From assembly GCA_026874595.1 (NCBI GenBank), contig CM049313.1, positions 28,582,008-28,646,007 of the forward strand: a DNA stretch of 64,000 nucleotides. The letters run 5' to 3'. The notes beneath the pieces were generated by a model. The model did not search any database and had not been told where the DNA came from. It saw nothing but the letters and a program-made list of their open reading frames with translations. Made by a program: the position numbers and the translations under genes. Shown here piece by piece: positions 1-12,250 of the stretch. Numbering within the stretch: the first letter of the stretch is position 1; every line of letters begins with the position of its first letter. The stretch comes from Sipunculus nudus (lineage: Eukaryota > Annelida > Sipuncula > Golfingiida > Sipunculidae).

Positions 1-2204
1 CAATTTTGCTGCAATCACTTTCAAACTTACACAGTTGATGGAAAATGTAAAAGGACAGGAGCCTTTTGTTTTGGGTCAATATAGGTCAAAGGTCAAGATC
101 AAGATCATCAAAAGTATACAAAACGTTTTTTTCTTCATATCTGTGAGACTATTAGTCGTATCTACTTCAACTATAGCTCATTTTAATCGTCATTCCAAGA
201 CCTTTCTTCTGGTGTGTAGCTGACTCAATTTGCGGTTACCATGGTAACGCATTTTCGGGGAAAATTGCTGATATTTTTCTTACTTTGTCAGTTTTAAAGC
301 TACAGAGGTCTAGTTATTTTGCATCAGGTAGCATTCAACTAGAACTACAAGTTTTTAGTAAAAGTCTCACAATATCTCGTATAATATCTCGTCAAACGAG
401 ATATTGCGAGATTTCAGTAATCTTGCCCTGGAGGCCACAGTTTTGCAGGAATCTTTTTGAAACTGACATATCGTCCAACACTAGTATCTCGAAACCGTTT
501 TCTTGAATGCGGCCGCTAGGGGGCGCTGTATGCAAACCTCCTCAACATATCACGTTTTGGCCATATCTCCTTAATTATAAGCCTCAATTAAAAAAAGTAT
601 AGCTTATTTTCTTCCTCTTAGTCTTCTCCATAAACTCGTTAAGTCATCTGGTCTTAATCTTGTGTCACTTTGTCAGTATGTCTGTCTGTTTGTCAGTTGT
701 CCTCAAATTCGCCCGCTTGCTGTTGCTTGCGTCTCACATATAACATTCTACAGGCCACTGTTTTTAAAGAATCCTTTTGAAACTATTACATCTTATGTCT
801 TTCAGGAATATCTCGAAAGAGGTTTTTCATTTTCCGGATATGGCCACTAGGGGGCGCTGCACTCGACCCTCCCCAAAAGACCCCAATATATCATTTTTTG
901 CCATATCGACAGAACTATAAATATCAATTACATAAACTATAGCTTATTTTCTCCCTCTGAGTGTTCTCCATAACATGATGTAGTCATTTGGACTCAATCT
1001 TGAGTCATTTTGTCAGTGTGTCCGTCTGTTTGTCAGTTGTCCTCAAATTCGCCTGCTTGCTGGTTCTTGTGTTTCACATAGAGCATTCTACAGGCCACAG
1101 TTTTGAAAGAATCCTTTTGAAACTGGTACATCTCATGTCATACACTAATATCTCGAAACGTATATTTCATTTTCCCGATATGGCCGCTAGGAGCGTTGAA
1201 CACGACCTTCCCACTTATATCATTATATTGGCGGTATCTCCAAAACACAAAGCCTCAATTACATAAACTATAGCTTATTTTCTACCTCTGAATCTTTTCC
1301 ACAACCTGGTGTAGTCATTTGGACACAATCTTGAGTCATTTTTTCAGTGTGTTCGTCTGTTTGTCAGTTGTCCTCAAATTCGCCTGCTTGCTGGTTTTTG
1401 CGTATCACATATACCATTGTACAGACAACAGTTTTGCAGGAATCCTTTTGAAACTGGTACAGCTGATGTCACACACTAATATCTCGAAAGTGTTTTTCAT
1501 TTTCGGGATATGGTTGCTAGGGGCGCTGCACTTGAACCACTGCAACATATCAGTGCTTGGCCTTTCCTACAAAACTGTGAACTTTATCTGCACAAACTAT
1601 AACTCATTTTGTTTCTATATATCTTCTCCATATGTTTATCTTATCATATGTTATCTAAAATGTGTCAGTGTGTCAGGATGTTTTTTCGTTTGTCAGTTGT
1701 TGTCAGCTTTGTATGATTTCATGTTATTTTGTGTGATATATATAATTCTACAGACCCTTATTTCTCGGCATTCACTCTGAAGGTCACTCAATTGATGGAA
1801 AATCGACACTTTGTATCGTCTGTCTGTCTGTCTGTCATTTCAACTTTCGGCAAGCGCTCGACCTCTGGTTGTCTACTTTGTTTGCCTGTCTGTTCCCTCT
1901 CTACCGGTCGCAATTTTGCAGCAATCGATTTCAAACTTGCAAAGTTCATGGAAAATTTAAAATGACAGAGGCCTATTGTTTTTGGGCAATATGGGTCAAA
2001 GGTTAAGGTCAAAGTCATCAAAACTTCTCAAAACGGGTTTTCCTCATATCTGTGTTACTATTAGTCGTATCTACTACAAACATAGCTCATTTTAATCGTC
2101 ATTCCAAAGTTTTTCTTCTGGTGTGTAGCTGCCTCAAATTTGCCGTTACCATGTTTACGCATTTTGGGGTATAAATCATGATATTTAATCTTTGTCGCCA
2201 AGTG
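1..2204 (+). repeat. Family B repeat: end of one unit, start of the next
   Basis: Non-coding dispersed repeat. Three internal subunits of about 330 bp begin near 660, 1000 and 1330. Each has a run like TTTGTCAGTGTGTCTGTCTG, then CTACAGGCCACAGTTTTG, then ATATCTCGAAA and a CTCF-like GGCCGCTAGGGGGCGCTG stretch. The same subunits recur at 49.8-53.0 kb. A unit end (CGGCAAGCGCTCGACCTCTGG) lies near 1850, and a new unit starts near 1900 with the AGGTCAAAGGT run and a palindromic GTTACCATGGTAAC-type site (degenerate near 2143; perfect at 235-248 in the preceding copy). The short ORFs are not conserved between subunits and I do not treat them as genes. The unit is broken off at about 2200 by the LINE. 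Confidence 0.8.
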
Positions 2205-4470
2205 TTAAGGTGTAATCTGCATCATATATTTTTTTTCATCGTTCATTTTCAAGCTGTTGTTGGCCATCCACTTACATACTAAACCAGCAGTAGCCTCCAT
2301 ATATATAATGTTATTGCCGAGGTGCTCTGTCCTGAAAATCAAATACAAAGTAGTAATATCAGCATATACATAGTATAAAAACCACTCTCGTGCAGTAAAG
2401 TAACTGTTACCTAAGGGAGCAGTGTAAAGAGCACTGCGGAAACTTACTTGTAACTTACACTTTATCCCTTCAGTCTGGACAGACTGGCTACGTTTACAAA
2501 GATATGATGCGAACCATTCAAGGGCAGTGCCAGTAACTCTCATAGACCGAAGTGTTTCAAGCAAGATCTCATGACTGACTGTATCAAAGACAGCTGACAA
2601 GTCAATCATGACTGAAAGTACACAATTATTCTCTCCAAGAGCACATTGGATGTCATTATGTATTCTCATAGTAGCAGTCTTTGTGGAGTGTCCTGCCTCA
2701 TAAGCTGAATGATATGGCTTCTCCAAGTTATTATCTTTAAGATGTTGGCGCAGTCGTGAACACACGACCTTCTCCATCACTTTGGAAACAAACGCCAAAC
2801 TAGAGACGGGTCTAAAGTTTTTTTAAAACTTCAGGATCCAGTTTAGACTTCTTAATAAGCGGGGTGCATGACGAGAGCGGTTTTGTTATTCTGTGGAAAT
2901 ACACCAGTTGAATTTGACAGTTTAACCATGTGTGTTAGTTCCTTGGAACATGCCTTCAGCAGTCTGGTCGGTAGGGGGTCAAGGTCGCATTGCTTGGGAG
3001 CAGATGCTGAGAAAATACGCCCCACTCCGTCCACGGTGGCAGGAGCCAAATTCTTCATGGGAGTAACTACGCGAGTGCTCGAAAATGTAGGTCCAGAGTA
3101 AGGAATGTCTGCTCGAATGAACTCCTTGATATCCTGTATCTTGGAGGCAAAGAAGGAACTGAAAACTTCAATTAAGTCTGTAACTGGAAGAGGTACAGTC
3201 TTATCCTTACACAGCAAGGTGTTTACCACTGTGAACAACCCCTTCGAGTTGTCTTGACACTCTGCAATCTTGTTACTATAGTAACTAGTCTTTGAAAGTT
3301 TAATTTGGCGATTGACCTTTGATCTCTGTTCCATGAACATGTCACGATGGACTGTAAGTCCAGTTTTCCTCCACAACCGTTCCAACTTTCTACATAATTG
3401 CTTTGCAGCTCTGACCTCATCTGTGTTCCATTCAGCATATTTTCGTATGGTAATGACTCGCGTTTTCAAAGGGGCATGGGCATCAAGCAGGGTAGACAGT
3501 TCTGTGTTGTAGAGTGAGACATGATCATTCAGAGAGTAGGCACTGAAATCATTAGACAGCACAGATTTCTGAATGATATTGACTCGATCTGTTACATTCA
3601 AACCTTTTAGCTTCCTATACGAGATAGATTTCTTTGGCTTTAACAGTCTCTGCAAGCACAAAGTAGAAAACACAGGATAACGATCCGGAAATCCATGGTC
3701 CTGAGACTCCATATTGCTGACCAAGTTATCATTTGATCGTGAGAGGACGAGATCAAGATGTGTGCTCTGACATACATGCTGTACGAGACCGAAGCGCTCT
3801 ATCAAACTACGGAATTCCCGTGTATTTTTGTCATATTTTTTTTACATGGATGTTAAAATCACCGAGGATCGCAATTTGTTTAGAACACGACGTGATATGC
3901 TGTTCAAGGAAATCAGCGAATTCACATGATATACATTTGCTATGCCACCACCTCTAGCCTTTCTGGTTTGTTGTAATACTTTATATACGGGAGGGGTCAT
4001 ATCATGAAGGATCACATCGTCACGAGTGTCATCCTCGAGCCAGGTTTCAGTAAGGGCCAGAATATATATTCCCAGGTCAACAATGAATTCATTTATAGCA
4101 GTTGTTTTATTATAGACTGACCAGGGATTTAGGAGACATATATGTATGTTCTTAATCCTGTTAACAGCCGATGCGTTACAGCCGATCTAAGACAGAGTAG
4201 ACTGGGTAGTGTTTTCCGTACGGGGTACACTGGCCAGATTGTCCCAACATTGAGTTGTTTGTTTACCAAGAAAGGTAACAGTCCTTGAGGTGACGGTGAA
4301 TCGGTCTTGCATGATACTGACCTGCCCTTGTTCCTCTGAGAGTGGAATACCAAAGCTTTTCAGAGTGTTCCATAATTCTGATAATGGTGAATGGTCCGTG
4401 TTTATTTACCTTGAGTGCAGGTGACCTCAATCTCATTGATGGTTGACTGCCACACAACTACACTGGTGGA
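2205..4470 (-). pseudogene. Degenerate CR1/Jockey-group LINE: endonuclease plus reverse transcriptase
   Basis: Remnant of a non-LTR retrotransposon, read right to left. The apurinic-endonuclease start is visible at about 4130-3940 (ALTETWL, then a Gly-rich RGGG stretch). It is followed by broken endonuclease sequence, then an open stretch of 317 codons (3805-2852) with the endonuclease C-terminus, the linker and the RT N-terminal motif CDLDPLPTRLLK. A second open stretch of 197 codons (2798-2205) covers the RT fingers and palm, with motif A as LSAVFDTVSH. The catalytic YADD box reads YADI, so one metal-binding aspartate is gone, and the PQGS region before it is scrambled. Frame breaks near 3835 and 2825 confirm decay. 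The 3' end is missing: sequence changes back to family B at about 2200. Clade assignment to CR1/Jockey is from motif style and is less certain than the call of LINE. Confidence 0.88.
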
Positions 4471-4739
4471 ATACGGTTTGAATGCCCAGTAATATCCACA
4501 CAGTTGGTCGTCAACAAAACATAAGAAAAACAGACAAGACAAAGTTCAAAGTCTTTTACAGTATTCCCGGGGTCAATATCAATACTTGTGCAGATTTTCG
4601 AAGCCATGTGATGCACAGTGCTGAAGAAATTCTCAAATATATAAAGCCCATCGAAAGGTTCTATCATGCAGCCAACATGGAACAAAAAAATATATTAACA
4701 ACGGTTAAGGTCATATTTTAAATTTTAATATGTAAATTA
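4471..4739. other. 5' region of the LINE or flanking DNA, non-coding
   Basis: About 270 bases upstream (in LINE sense) of the recognisable endonuclease. It may be LINE 5' UTR or host DNA. I see no conserved motif and cannot place the LINE boundary within it. Confidence 0.4.
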
Positions 4740-5385
4740 AAACCTTCATTGATAAAAAGTATACTTTCCTCAATATCGGAAAAAATGAACATGATAATTG
4801 GTCGAACTTAATGTATAAACCTAGGTTTTCATGGTCAAAGATTCAAATGAAAATTAATTTAAATTAGTTGTGTTTTTAAACAAATTGTAATGAAGTAATA
4901 TATTTCTGTAGACATATATGACCGCTTTGTATTTCAGGGTTACCCCTACCCCTGAGTGGTTAATCATGATATACGATCATTTTAGTCGAGTTGCCAGTAA
5001 GGGTTACCTATGAATTGTCTATATTACACTTTTTTTATGGATTTGTGATGGCAGAGGCCAAGTGACACTTTTGAGATGAGTTGTCCTCACGAAGACCTGG
5101 GGGAACTCTTGTAAAATGCAAATTAGGGCCGCCATTGAAGACAATTACTTTCCTCAATATCTGAAAAAACTAAACATGATAATTGGCCGAAGATTGTGTC
5201 TAGACCTATGTTTTCATGGTCAAAGATTAAAATGAAACCATTCGAACAATGGGTTTACTTAATATAGTTGAGTTTTAAAACAAATTTGGACGAAATACTA
5301 TATTTCTGTAGAAAGATATCACCGCTTTTGTATTTTAGGGTTACCCCTAAGTGGTTAATCAAGATATACGAGCTTTAACTGTAAA
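4740..5385 (+). repeat. Left arm of a long inverted repeat, two sub-copies
   Basis: Two related blocks (about 4740-5000 and 5125-5385) share the order CTTTCCTCAATATC, ACATGATAATTGG, TTTTCATGGTCAAAGATT, ATATTTCTGTAGA and GGGTTACCCCTA with GTGGTTAATCA. The same order appears in reverse complement at 9419-9830. The arms enclose about 4 kb. This could be a large non-autonomous DNA element with duplicated terminal inverted repeats, or a foldback arrangement. No transposase was seen. Confidence 0.7.
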
Positions 5386-6984
5386 GAAACCATGGCAAAC
5401 ATGCGAAAAAATCCTCCTCGTGATTACATATTTTGATGCTCATGCCCACTCTAACAACTGAAGTTTATCCATCAATTTACAAGGTATGTAAGTGTAGGTA
5501 GTGCTTTTAAGAATAATTAAGTAGAAGATACTAGAGCGTGTACGTGTACCTGTCTGTTTTGGGTGTACATGAAGAGGCCAAAATTAACACATTAAATGCC
5601 CCCCTATGGCCGACACATATCAAGATGGTGTACCATCCCTTACAAAGTATTTTTGTCAGCGGTACTTTTCAGCAGAAGTTTTTATTGCCTCTTTAAAAAC
5701 TACTTTTGTTAAATTTAGATATAAAATCTATACGTGAATAACTGTCCGAATGATATATACTTAATTTGAATCCCCAGAGTAGATAAGCCATGTATATTGT
5801 TGTTGGTAGAAGAATTTAAAATTTACAGCGACTGTTTCATTTTTACAAAAAAAGTAATGTTTCATACATTGTACCTGCAGAAATATCTAAACAGTTATCC
5901 CTACTAGACTGTGTCTGAGGAAAGCATTGCTGAAAAGATTTCAGTATACTGCTGACTAATCTGACAATTATTTCTGAACCATACAAATATCATTATTTAT
6001 CATTTAGTAATTTTTGGAAGATGTGGTTTAAAACATAACATATTTAAAACCACAGTAAATACATTTCCAAACTGAACTGTTAGATCATATGTTAGATCCC
6101 TGAAGCTGGAACAAATGCAAACAGAAACAAAATATCGTGGTGAATTGTCAAGGAAGGTGACACCACCAGACTTTGTGAAGGTGAGAGTTTTTGCACAGAA
6201 AACTGTCAAACGTTAGGTAAGACTTGCCGAAGTGTCAATTAAATTTTAGAGCTCCCTTTTAATATGCTGAATATGCTTAATAAGACTCCCATGCCCCAGT
6301 ATAGGGTTTGATGACTAGATATCATTATCCATGCAATCATATTCACCATTTATACAAACATTTATATATAATAATTTTTTGGTTCTATTAAATGTCCTAG
6401 TTAATTGGAACTCCGGCTTTGTAAAATGGACTGAAAGGCGTAGATGGTATATCAAAGGTAATTTGCATGTAAATCGAAAGAGTTGATATTGTGAATAATC
6501 ATAAACGCGTCGCATATTTATTCCAGTGGATCTGAATTGGTCCCTGTGGGACTGTGTTTTCTATCAACTAAATGTCACCAAGAAAAAGTAGCCAAATAGC
6601 TGAAATGTACTTACATCCTAATAATTTTATCTGATACATTTATTTATATTTCTTGACATACTCTCAATAAAACAAGTATAAAATCTTGCAAGAAAAACAG
6701 TATACAAGTGTCAGGGAAAATTATGAAAAAGTACAATTCAGTGCCAAATAGTGCAACTTTTGTACTTCTAAACAAACTTAAGGTATATATATTCCATATA
6801 ACCAGTGATTCTTTATAACATTGGCAAGATCGCAGAAAAATGTCATTGCTAATAAAATGGCACTATAATAAAATATTCACGGAAAATCTCTACTGAACTC
6901 AATTGGTACAAATAAACAAATTTTAGTCACCACCTGAAGATGATTATTTTAGAAAAAAAGTATTAACCCCCGAAAAAAGTATGA
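5386..6984. other. AT-rich interior of the inverted-arm unit, no gene recognised
   Basis: About 1.6 kb of AT-rich sequence with no reading frame that resembles a known family. It includes repeated short AAAAAAGTAT strings near 6953 and 6975, which also occur after the family A copy at 8959 and 8985. Confidence 0.5.
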
Positions 6985-8958
6985 AACAAGTGGCCTATGG
7001 GCCATGACGCTCAGCTGAATTAGACTGGGTGCTCACTTCTTTTAATAATGTTATATATTGTCTGTGCGAATAGCCTATGGTTAATGTTACAATGTTGAAA
7101 AATGGACGGAAAATAAAATTTCAGGATTCATAGGAGACTTGCCAAGACCCCCCTGGATTTCACAATAGAAGGTTACAAGGAAAATGGATACAATTTGTAC
7201 CCTGTCTGTCTGGGGGCTCAAAATCATCTTTCTGGTCCAAAGCTGACAGAATTTGGTCACCATGACCTAATTTTAAATTTAAAAGGAGATTCGCCCAGGA
7301 CCTAGACCTAATGCATACAATTTGTACCAATGTGACGTAAAAGGTGCTCAAATCATGTTTTTGGCCTGTAACGTGCAAGTTTCCAGTGGGATTTGCCATT
7401 TTCTCCCCGAATGTTGTGTTGGAAGAATTTTCAATAGAAGGTTCAAAGGAAAATAGATATGTACAATTTGTACCTTGTCTCTCGGGGTGCTCAAATTCAT
7501 ATTACTTTGGCTCATAGCGCATAGAATATTACCTGTGCACCATGACCTAATTTCTGAATTCCAAGGAGATTAGCCTAGGACCTCCGTGGATGTACAGTTA
7601 GATGTTTCTAGGTATAACAGATACAATTTGGGCCCATCTGACCTTCAGGGTGCAAAAATAACTCCGCTTTCCCTGATGAATATAGGTCACAGTGACCTAA
7701 TTTCAGGTTTCCAGGGACATTCGCCCACCCTGGATGTTATGTTAGACGTTTCTATGCCTAATTGGCACATTTTTGCCCCGTCTGACTGTGTGGGTGTTCA
7801 TATGACACCGTTTCCTATAAGTCACAGAATAATGGTCACGACGACCTTATTTCAGGTTTCCAAGCACATTTGCCTAGAACCTCCCTGAATTATATGTAAT
7901 ATGATTCCAGGCCTAATGGATTCGATTTGTGCCCCGTCTGACTGTCTCGGTGCTTATATGACATCTTCTTCTATAGGTCGCAAAATATAGATCACGGTGA
8001 CCTAAGTTCAGGTTTCCAAGAACATTTGCCCAGGACGTCTCAGAATGCTACATTAGAAGATTTTAGGCCTATTAGATACAATTTGTGCCCCGTCTGGCTG
8101 TCTGGCTGCTTAAAATTATATTTTCGGCCTGTCGGTCACGAAATATAGGTAACAATGGCCTAATTTCAGGTTTCCAAGGAGATTTGCCTAGGACCTCCCT
8201 GGATGTACACATGTTTCTAGATTTTACAAATACGATTTGTGCCCACCTGACATTCAGGGTGCTCATATGACATCTTTTTCCTATATGTTGCAGAATATAG
8301 GTCACAGTGACCTCATTTCAGGTTTCCTAGGACATTTGCCTATTATCTCCCTGATTCTTACGTAAGAGGATTCTAGGTTTTATGTATACAAATTGTGCCC
8401 TACCTGACTGTCTGAGTGCTTAAAATCATTTTTGGCCCGTTGGTCACAAAATATAGGTCACTATGACCTAGATCAGGATCACAAGGAGATTTGCCTAGAA
8501 CCTCCCAGGATGTTGAGTAAGAAGATTCTAGGCCTAACAAATACGATTTTTGCCCGTCTGACATTTAGGGTTCTCATATGACATCTTTTTCCTATAGGTC
8601 GCAGAACATAGGTCAGAGTGACCTAATTTTAGGTTTCCAAAAACCTTTGCCTAGGACCTCCCTAATTGTTACGTTAGAAGATTCTAGGCCTAATGTATAG
8701 AATTTGTGCCTCGTTTGACTCTATGGGTGCTCAAAATCATGTTTTCGGCCCGTAGGTCACAAAATATAGGTCACCATCACTTAATTTCAGGTTTCAAATG
8801 AGATTTGCTTAGGACCTCCCTGGATTTATAGTTAACTAGGTCTAACGGTTACGATTTGTGCCTTGTTAACGGACGGACGGCCGGCCCGCCGGACGGACAG
8901 ACGGACCACGGACAAAGGTTAATCGCTATAGCTCAGATGACTAACAGTCAGCTGAGCT
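6985..8958 (-). mobile_element. Family A repeat, near full-length, reversed
   Basis: In this orientation it starts AACAAGTGGCC and ends GTCAGCTGAGCT followed by AAAAA; family A copies elsewhere have these ends in complement. The interior is made of about 150-bp modules, each with a GGTTTCCAAGG stretch, a GGTCACnnTGACCT-type palindrome and a GATACAATTTGTGCC stretch. Four modules hold an exact AGGTCAnnnTGACCT palindrome (7684-7698, 8299-8313, 8455-8469, 8610-8624). The flanks share AAAAAGTAT (6976-6982 region and 8957-8967), a possible target duplication, but this string is common locally. No protein is encoded. Confidence 0.8.
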
Positions 8959-9418
8959 AAAAAGTATATAAGCGCTTTGCCTAAAAAAAGTATGGTACTT
9001 TAAAAAACGTTTAGAGTGGCAGCACTGTATGTTGAACAGAACCCCAAATAGAACCGCTACAGGGAATATCCATTGCCATTCGTGAATTATAGATACAAAT
9101 GATTGATGCACTATTCATTTTGACTCTATGTCATAATATTAAGCATAGAAAGTACACCCGTGTTACTCCTATAATAATGCTAGCTTCTTAAACTGATCTC
9201 TGACCAAGAAACATCAGGTTTAGCAAATATATTTGACCATTTATCATTGTTTTAAATATATCCTGGATAAACTAGGTTTTACGGCAATGACTACCGTAAT
9301 ATGCATTTTCAAAATATAAAAAGAACGTAACATCAGGCTTTTGTTCCGATAGTCTTTTAACAATCGTTGAAGATAGATGTCTAGATTCCATGTAATGCCA
9401 TCAAAATTTGCATACTCA
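8959..9418. other. AT-rich interior of the inverted-arm unit, right side
   Basis: About 460 bases with no coding potential that I recognise. It continues the interior sequence interrupted by the reversed family A copy. Confidence 0.4.
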
Positions 9419-9830
9419 ATTTCAGTTAACCTATTGCTAACATGGTTTCATTTGAATCCTTGACCATGTAAACCTAGATTAATACACAATGTTGGACAAA
9501 TTACCACGCTTAGTTTTTCAGATATTGATGAAAATAGATATTTTATCAATGGCGCCTCTAATGTACATATTAAAATTTAAAATATGAACTTATAATTTAC
9601 TTTTATGCTTTTATTTGAATCTTTGATCATGAAAACCTAGGCCTAGACACAATATTTGAAAATAGAATTTTCATCAATGGCGGCCCTAATGACTGGTCAC
9701 TCGACTAAAATGCTCGTATACCATGATTAACCACTTAGGGGTAGGCCCGGGTAACCTTCAAGTACAAAAGCGGTAATATCTCTCTACAGAAATATAGTAT
9801 TTCGTCTAAACACAGATTTGTATTATAACA
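9419..9830 (-). repeat. Right arm of the long inverted repeat
   Basis: Reverse complement of the left arm: GACCATG..AACCTAGATT, TTTTTCAGATATTGATGAAAA, GATTAACCACTTAGGGGTA and TCTCTACAGAAATATAGTATTTCGTC are in the opposite order to 4740-5385. Two partial sub-copies are present, as in the left arm. Confidence 0.7.
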
Positions 9831-10150
9831 CAGCCAAGAATATATAAAATGTAGCTCAACAAAACATACAAAAAAATGTGTATGGGGATGAGAGAGAATC
9901 TGTGAAGTGACCCTATTATTACGCTATTTTTTATGAATAAAAATACCTAAAATCACATTTTTATAAAAAAAAAACATATTTAATTTGACACTTTTTAGTA
10001 TCTTATGTCATCAATCCAATAGTTTTGCTTACAAAAGTACCGTTGTTGGAATTTGGTGTTACTGTAACGAGGATTTTTAACGTAATTTATGTAATATAAT
10101 TAAAAATTGCGACTCAGGGTAGAAGAAAAGCGTGAGATATTCTTATTTCC
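9831..10150. other. AT-rich spacer, nothing recognised
   Basis: About 320 bases, A/T-rich with short homopolymer runs. No ORF of note and no repeat family recognised. Confidence 0.4.
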
Positions 10151-12250
10151 CATCGGTTGATTTTGGTAGACTTTTAGTATGTCAAACCACATATCTCACA
10201 AAAATGCATTGTGCAAACAGAAATTCTGTTGCAATTTTTTCCCTTTGGTCTTTGTTCTAACTAAATTTCTTGATCTATAGCTAAGGTGTATAGTGTTGGA
10301 GATATGGCTAAACAATGACAATATGCAGTGGTTAAAGTGCAGCGCCTCATAGCGGTCATTCGAAAATGAAAAATCACTTTTGAGATATATGTGTAACATA
10401 TATGACAAAGTGACGCTTGGGAACATAACAGATGTCAGTACCAAAGTTATGGAGAAGGTGAAGAGAAACAAAATGAACCTAAGTTTGTGAAGATAGGACT
10501 AATATTGACGAAGGTATGACGAAAATAATTTTTTTCTATGTTTTTGGATGACCTTGAACTTAACGTTTGACTGATATTTACCCAAAAGAATAGGCTGCTT
10601 AGTAATTTTGTTTCAACTGTTAAATTGTTGAAGTGATTGCTGCAAAATTGTGGCCTGTAGAGTTCGGACAAACAGACTGAAAACCAAATCTAGACGACAA
10701 ATGGTCGAGTGCTTGCCGGAAATGACGCGGAAACAGTCAAATGAAGGAGCAATGATGAAGAGGAAGGAAAAGACCAATTGTTTGTGAAGACAGGACCAAT
10801 ATTGACAAAGTTATGAGGGAAATAAGATTTTGACGTGTGTTGATGACCTTGACCTTTTTAAATGTTTAAAATAATAACACATATTTTGGAGTAAGTAGAA
10901 AAAAATATGTTTATTAAGATATATTGAATTTGGTAAGTTGAGGACCAAAACTGACAGACGGACGGATGTACAGAAAAAGTAGGTCAAGGTAAGTTTATCC
11001 TTTTAGTTTAGTGAGAAAGGACAGACGAGTAAAGAGTAAAAAGAGCTAAAGTTTATGTGGATACGGCCAATTATGAGGCCAATTATGACCAAATTATGAA
11101 GACAGTTAAGACACAGGGGCATGTTTATGACCTTGACATTTGACCTTTGACCAATCTTGTCAAAATCAGATAAGCCTTGTGGTAATAATAAATATTTACC
11201 AACAGTATAAGTTACAAAGCAGTAAACTGGGGCCTGCTTCAGAGAACAATATATCTGAATACTTCCAACTTCAACAAGTTTAACCAAAAATTAGGTCAAC
11301 ATGATTACGGTAGAATATGGCTCAGTCTCAACAGGAATAAGACCAGCGTTTCTAGTTTAAGATTCAGCAATAAAGATTATAATATCATTTATAGCTTTGG
11401 AGATATAGCACAATAATGATATATTGTAGCGCTTTGTGTGAAGCGCACCCTGGGGGTCGTATACCAAAAATGAAAAATTGCTTTTGAGATATTACTATAA
11501 AACATAACATGTATCAGTTTGAAAATGATTGCTGCAAAACTGAGGCATGTAAGGCGTCATTAAGTGAGATCTCGCAAAAAAATCTCCTGCTACGCCCTCT
11601 GGTGGCCATTTTGGAAAACTTGAATATAATCTTATAATAATAACTGAACTCTACGTGATGCAAAAAAACTACACTTCTTGAGCTTTAAAAATTACTAGTT
11701 AAAAAAGTTAATATCAAAATTCCAAGAATTTTACTCTAAAATAGGTCACCTTGGTAACCGCAGATCAGGTCAAGTGTACCCAGAAATAGGCCGATTGATA
11801 ATCATTTCAGATCCTGAAATTAAAAAAAAAAAAAACATTGTTTATAGCATTGGAGCTATGGGACGAAATGATATTTTAAAGTTTAGTCCCAGCGCCCTCT
11901 GGGGGCTGTATTTCAAAAATAAAAAAAAAATCTGTTTCGAGATATTACTGTATGACATATATTGTATGAGTTTTGAAGCGAATACTCATAAAATTGGTTC
12001 CTACAGGGATCATTGATGAAATCTTGCAAAAATCTCGTGGAGTGTCCCCTGGCGGTCATTTCCGAAAATTTGAAATAAAATTTTGTAATACTAATCCAGC
12101 TCTACATTACGCAAACAAATAAACCTCTCCAGCTTTAAAAATGACCAGGATATAAAAAGAAGGGTATAAATTTTGAGATTTCTGAATTTTCCCCCAAAAT
12201 ACGTTACCATGGTAACCACACAAAAGGGCAGTTTTACCTCAGGGTGAGGC
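10151..12250 (-). repeat. Family B repeat, reversed, diverged
   Basis: Reverse-complement features of family B are present. There is a perfect GTTACCATGGTAAC palindrome (12203-12216), CTCF-like cores in reverse (for example 11593-11605, CGCCCTCTGGTGG), reversed AGGTCA runs such as TGACCTTGAC, and a unit boundary GTGCTTGCCGGAAATG near 10711. Sequence identity to the 42-55 kb units is clearly lower than those units show among themselves, so this is an older copy. No protein-coding content. Confidence 0.7.

Noticed and set aside
4458-4721. Opposing ORFs just upstream of the LINE endonuclease
   Set aside because: Both strands are open by chance; no motif found.
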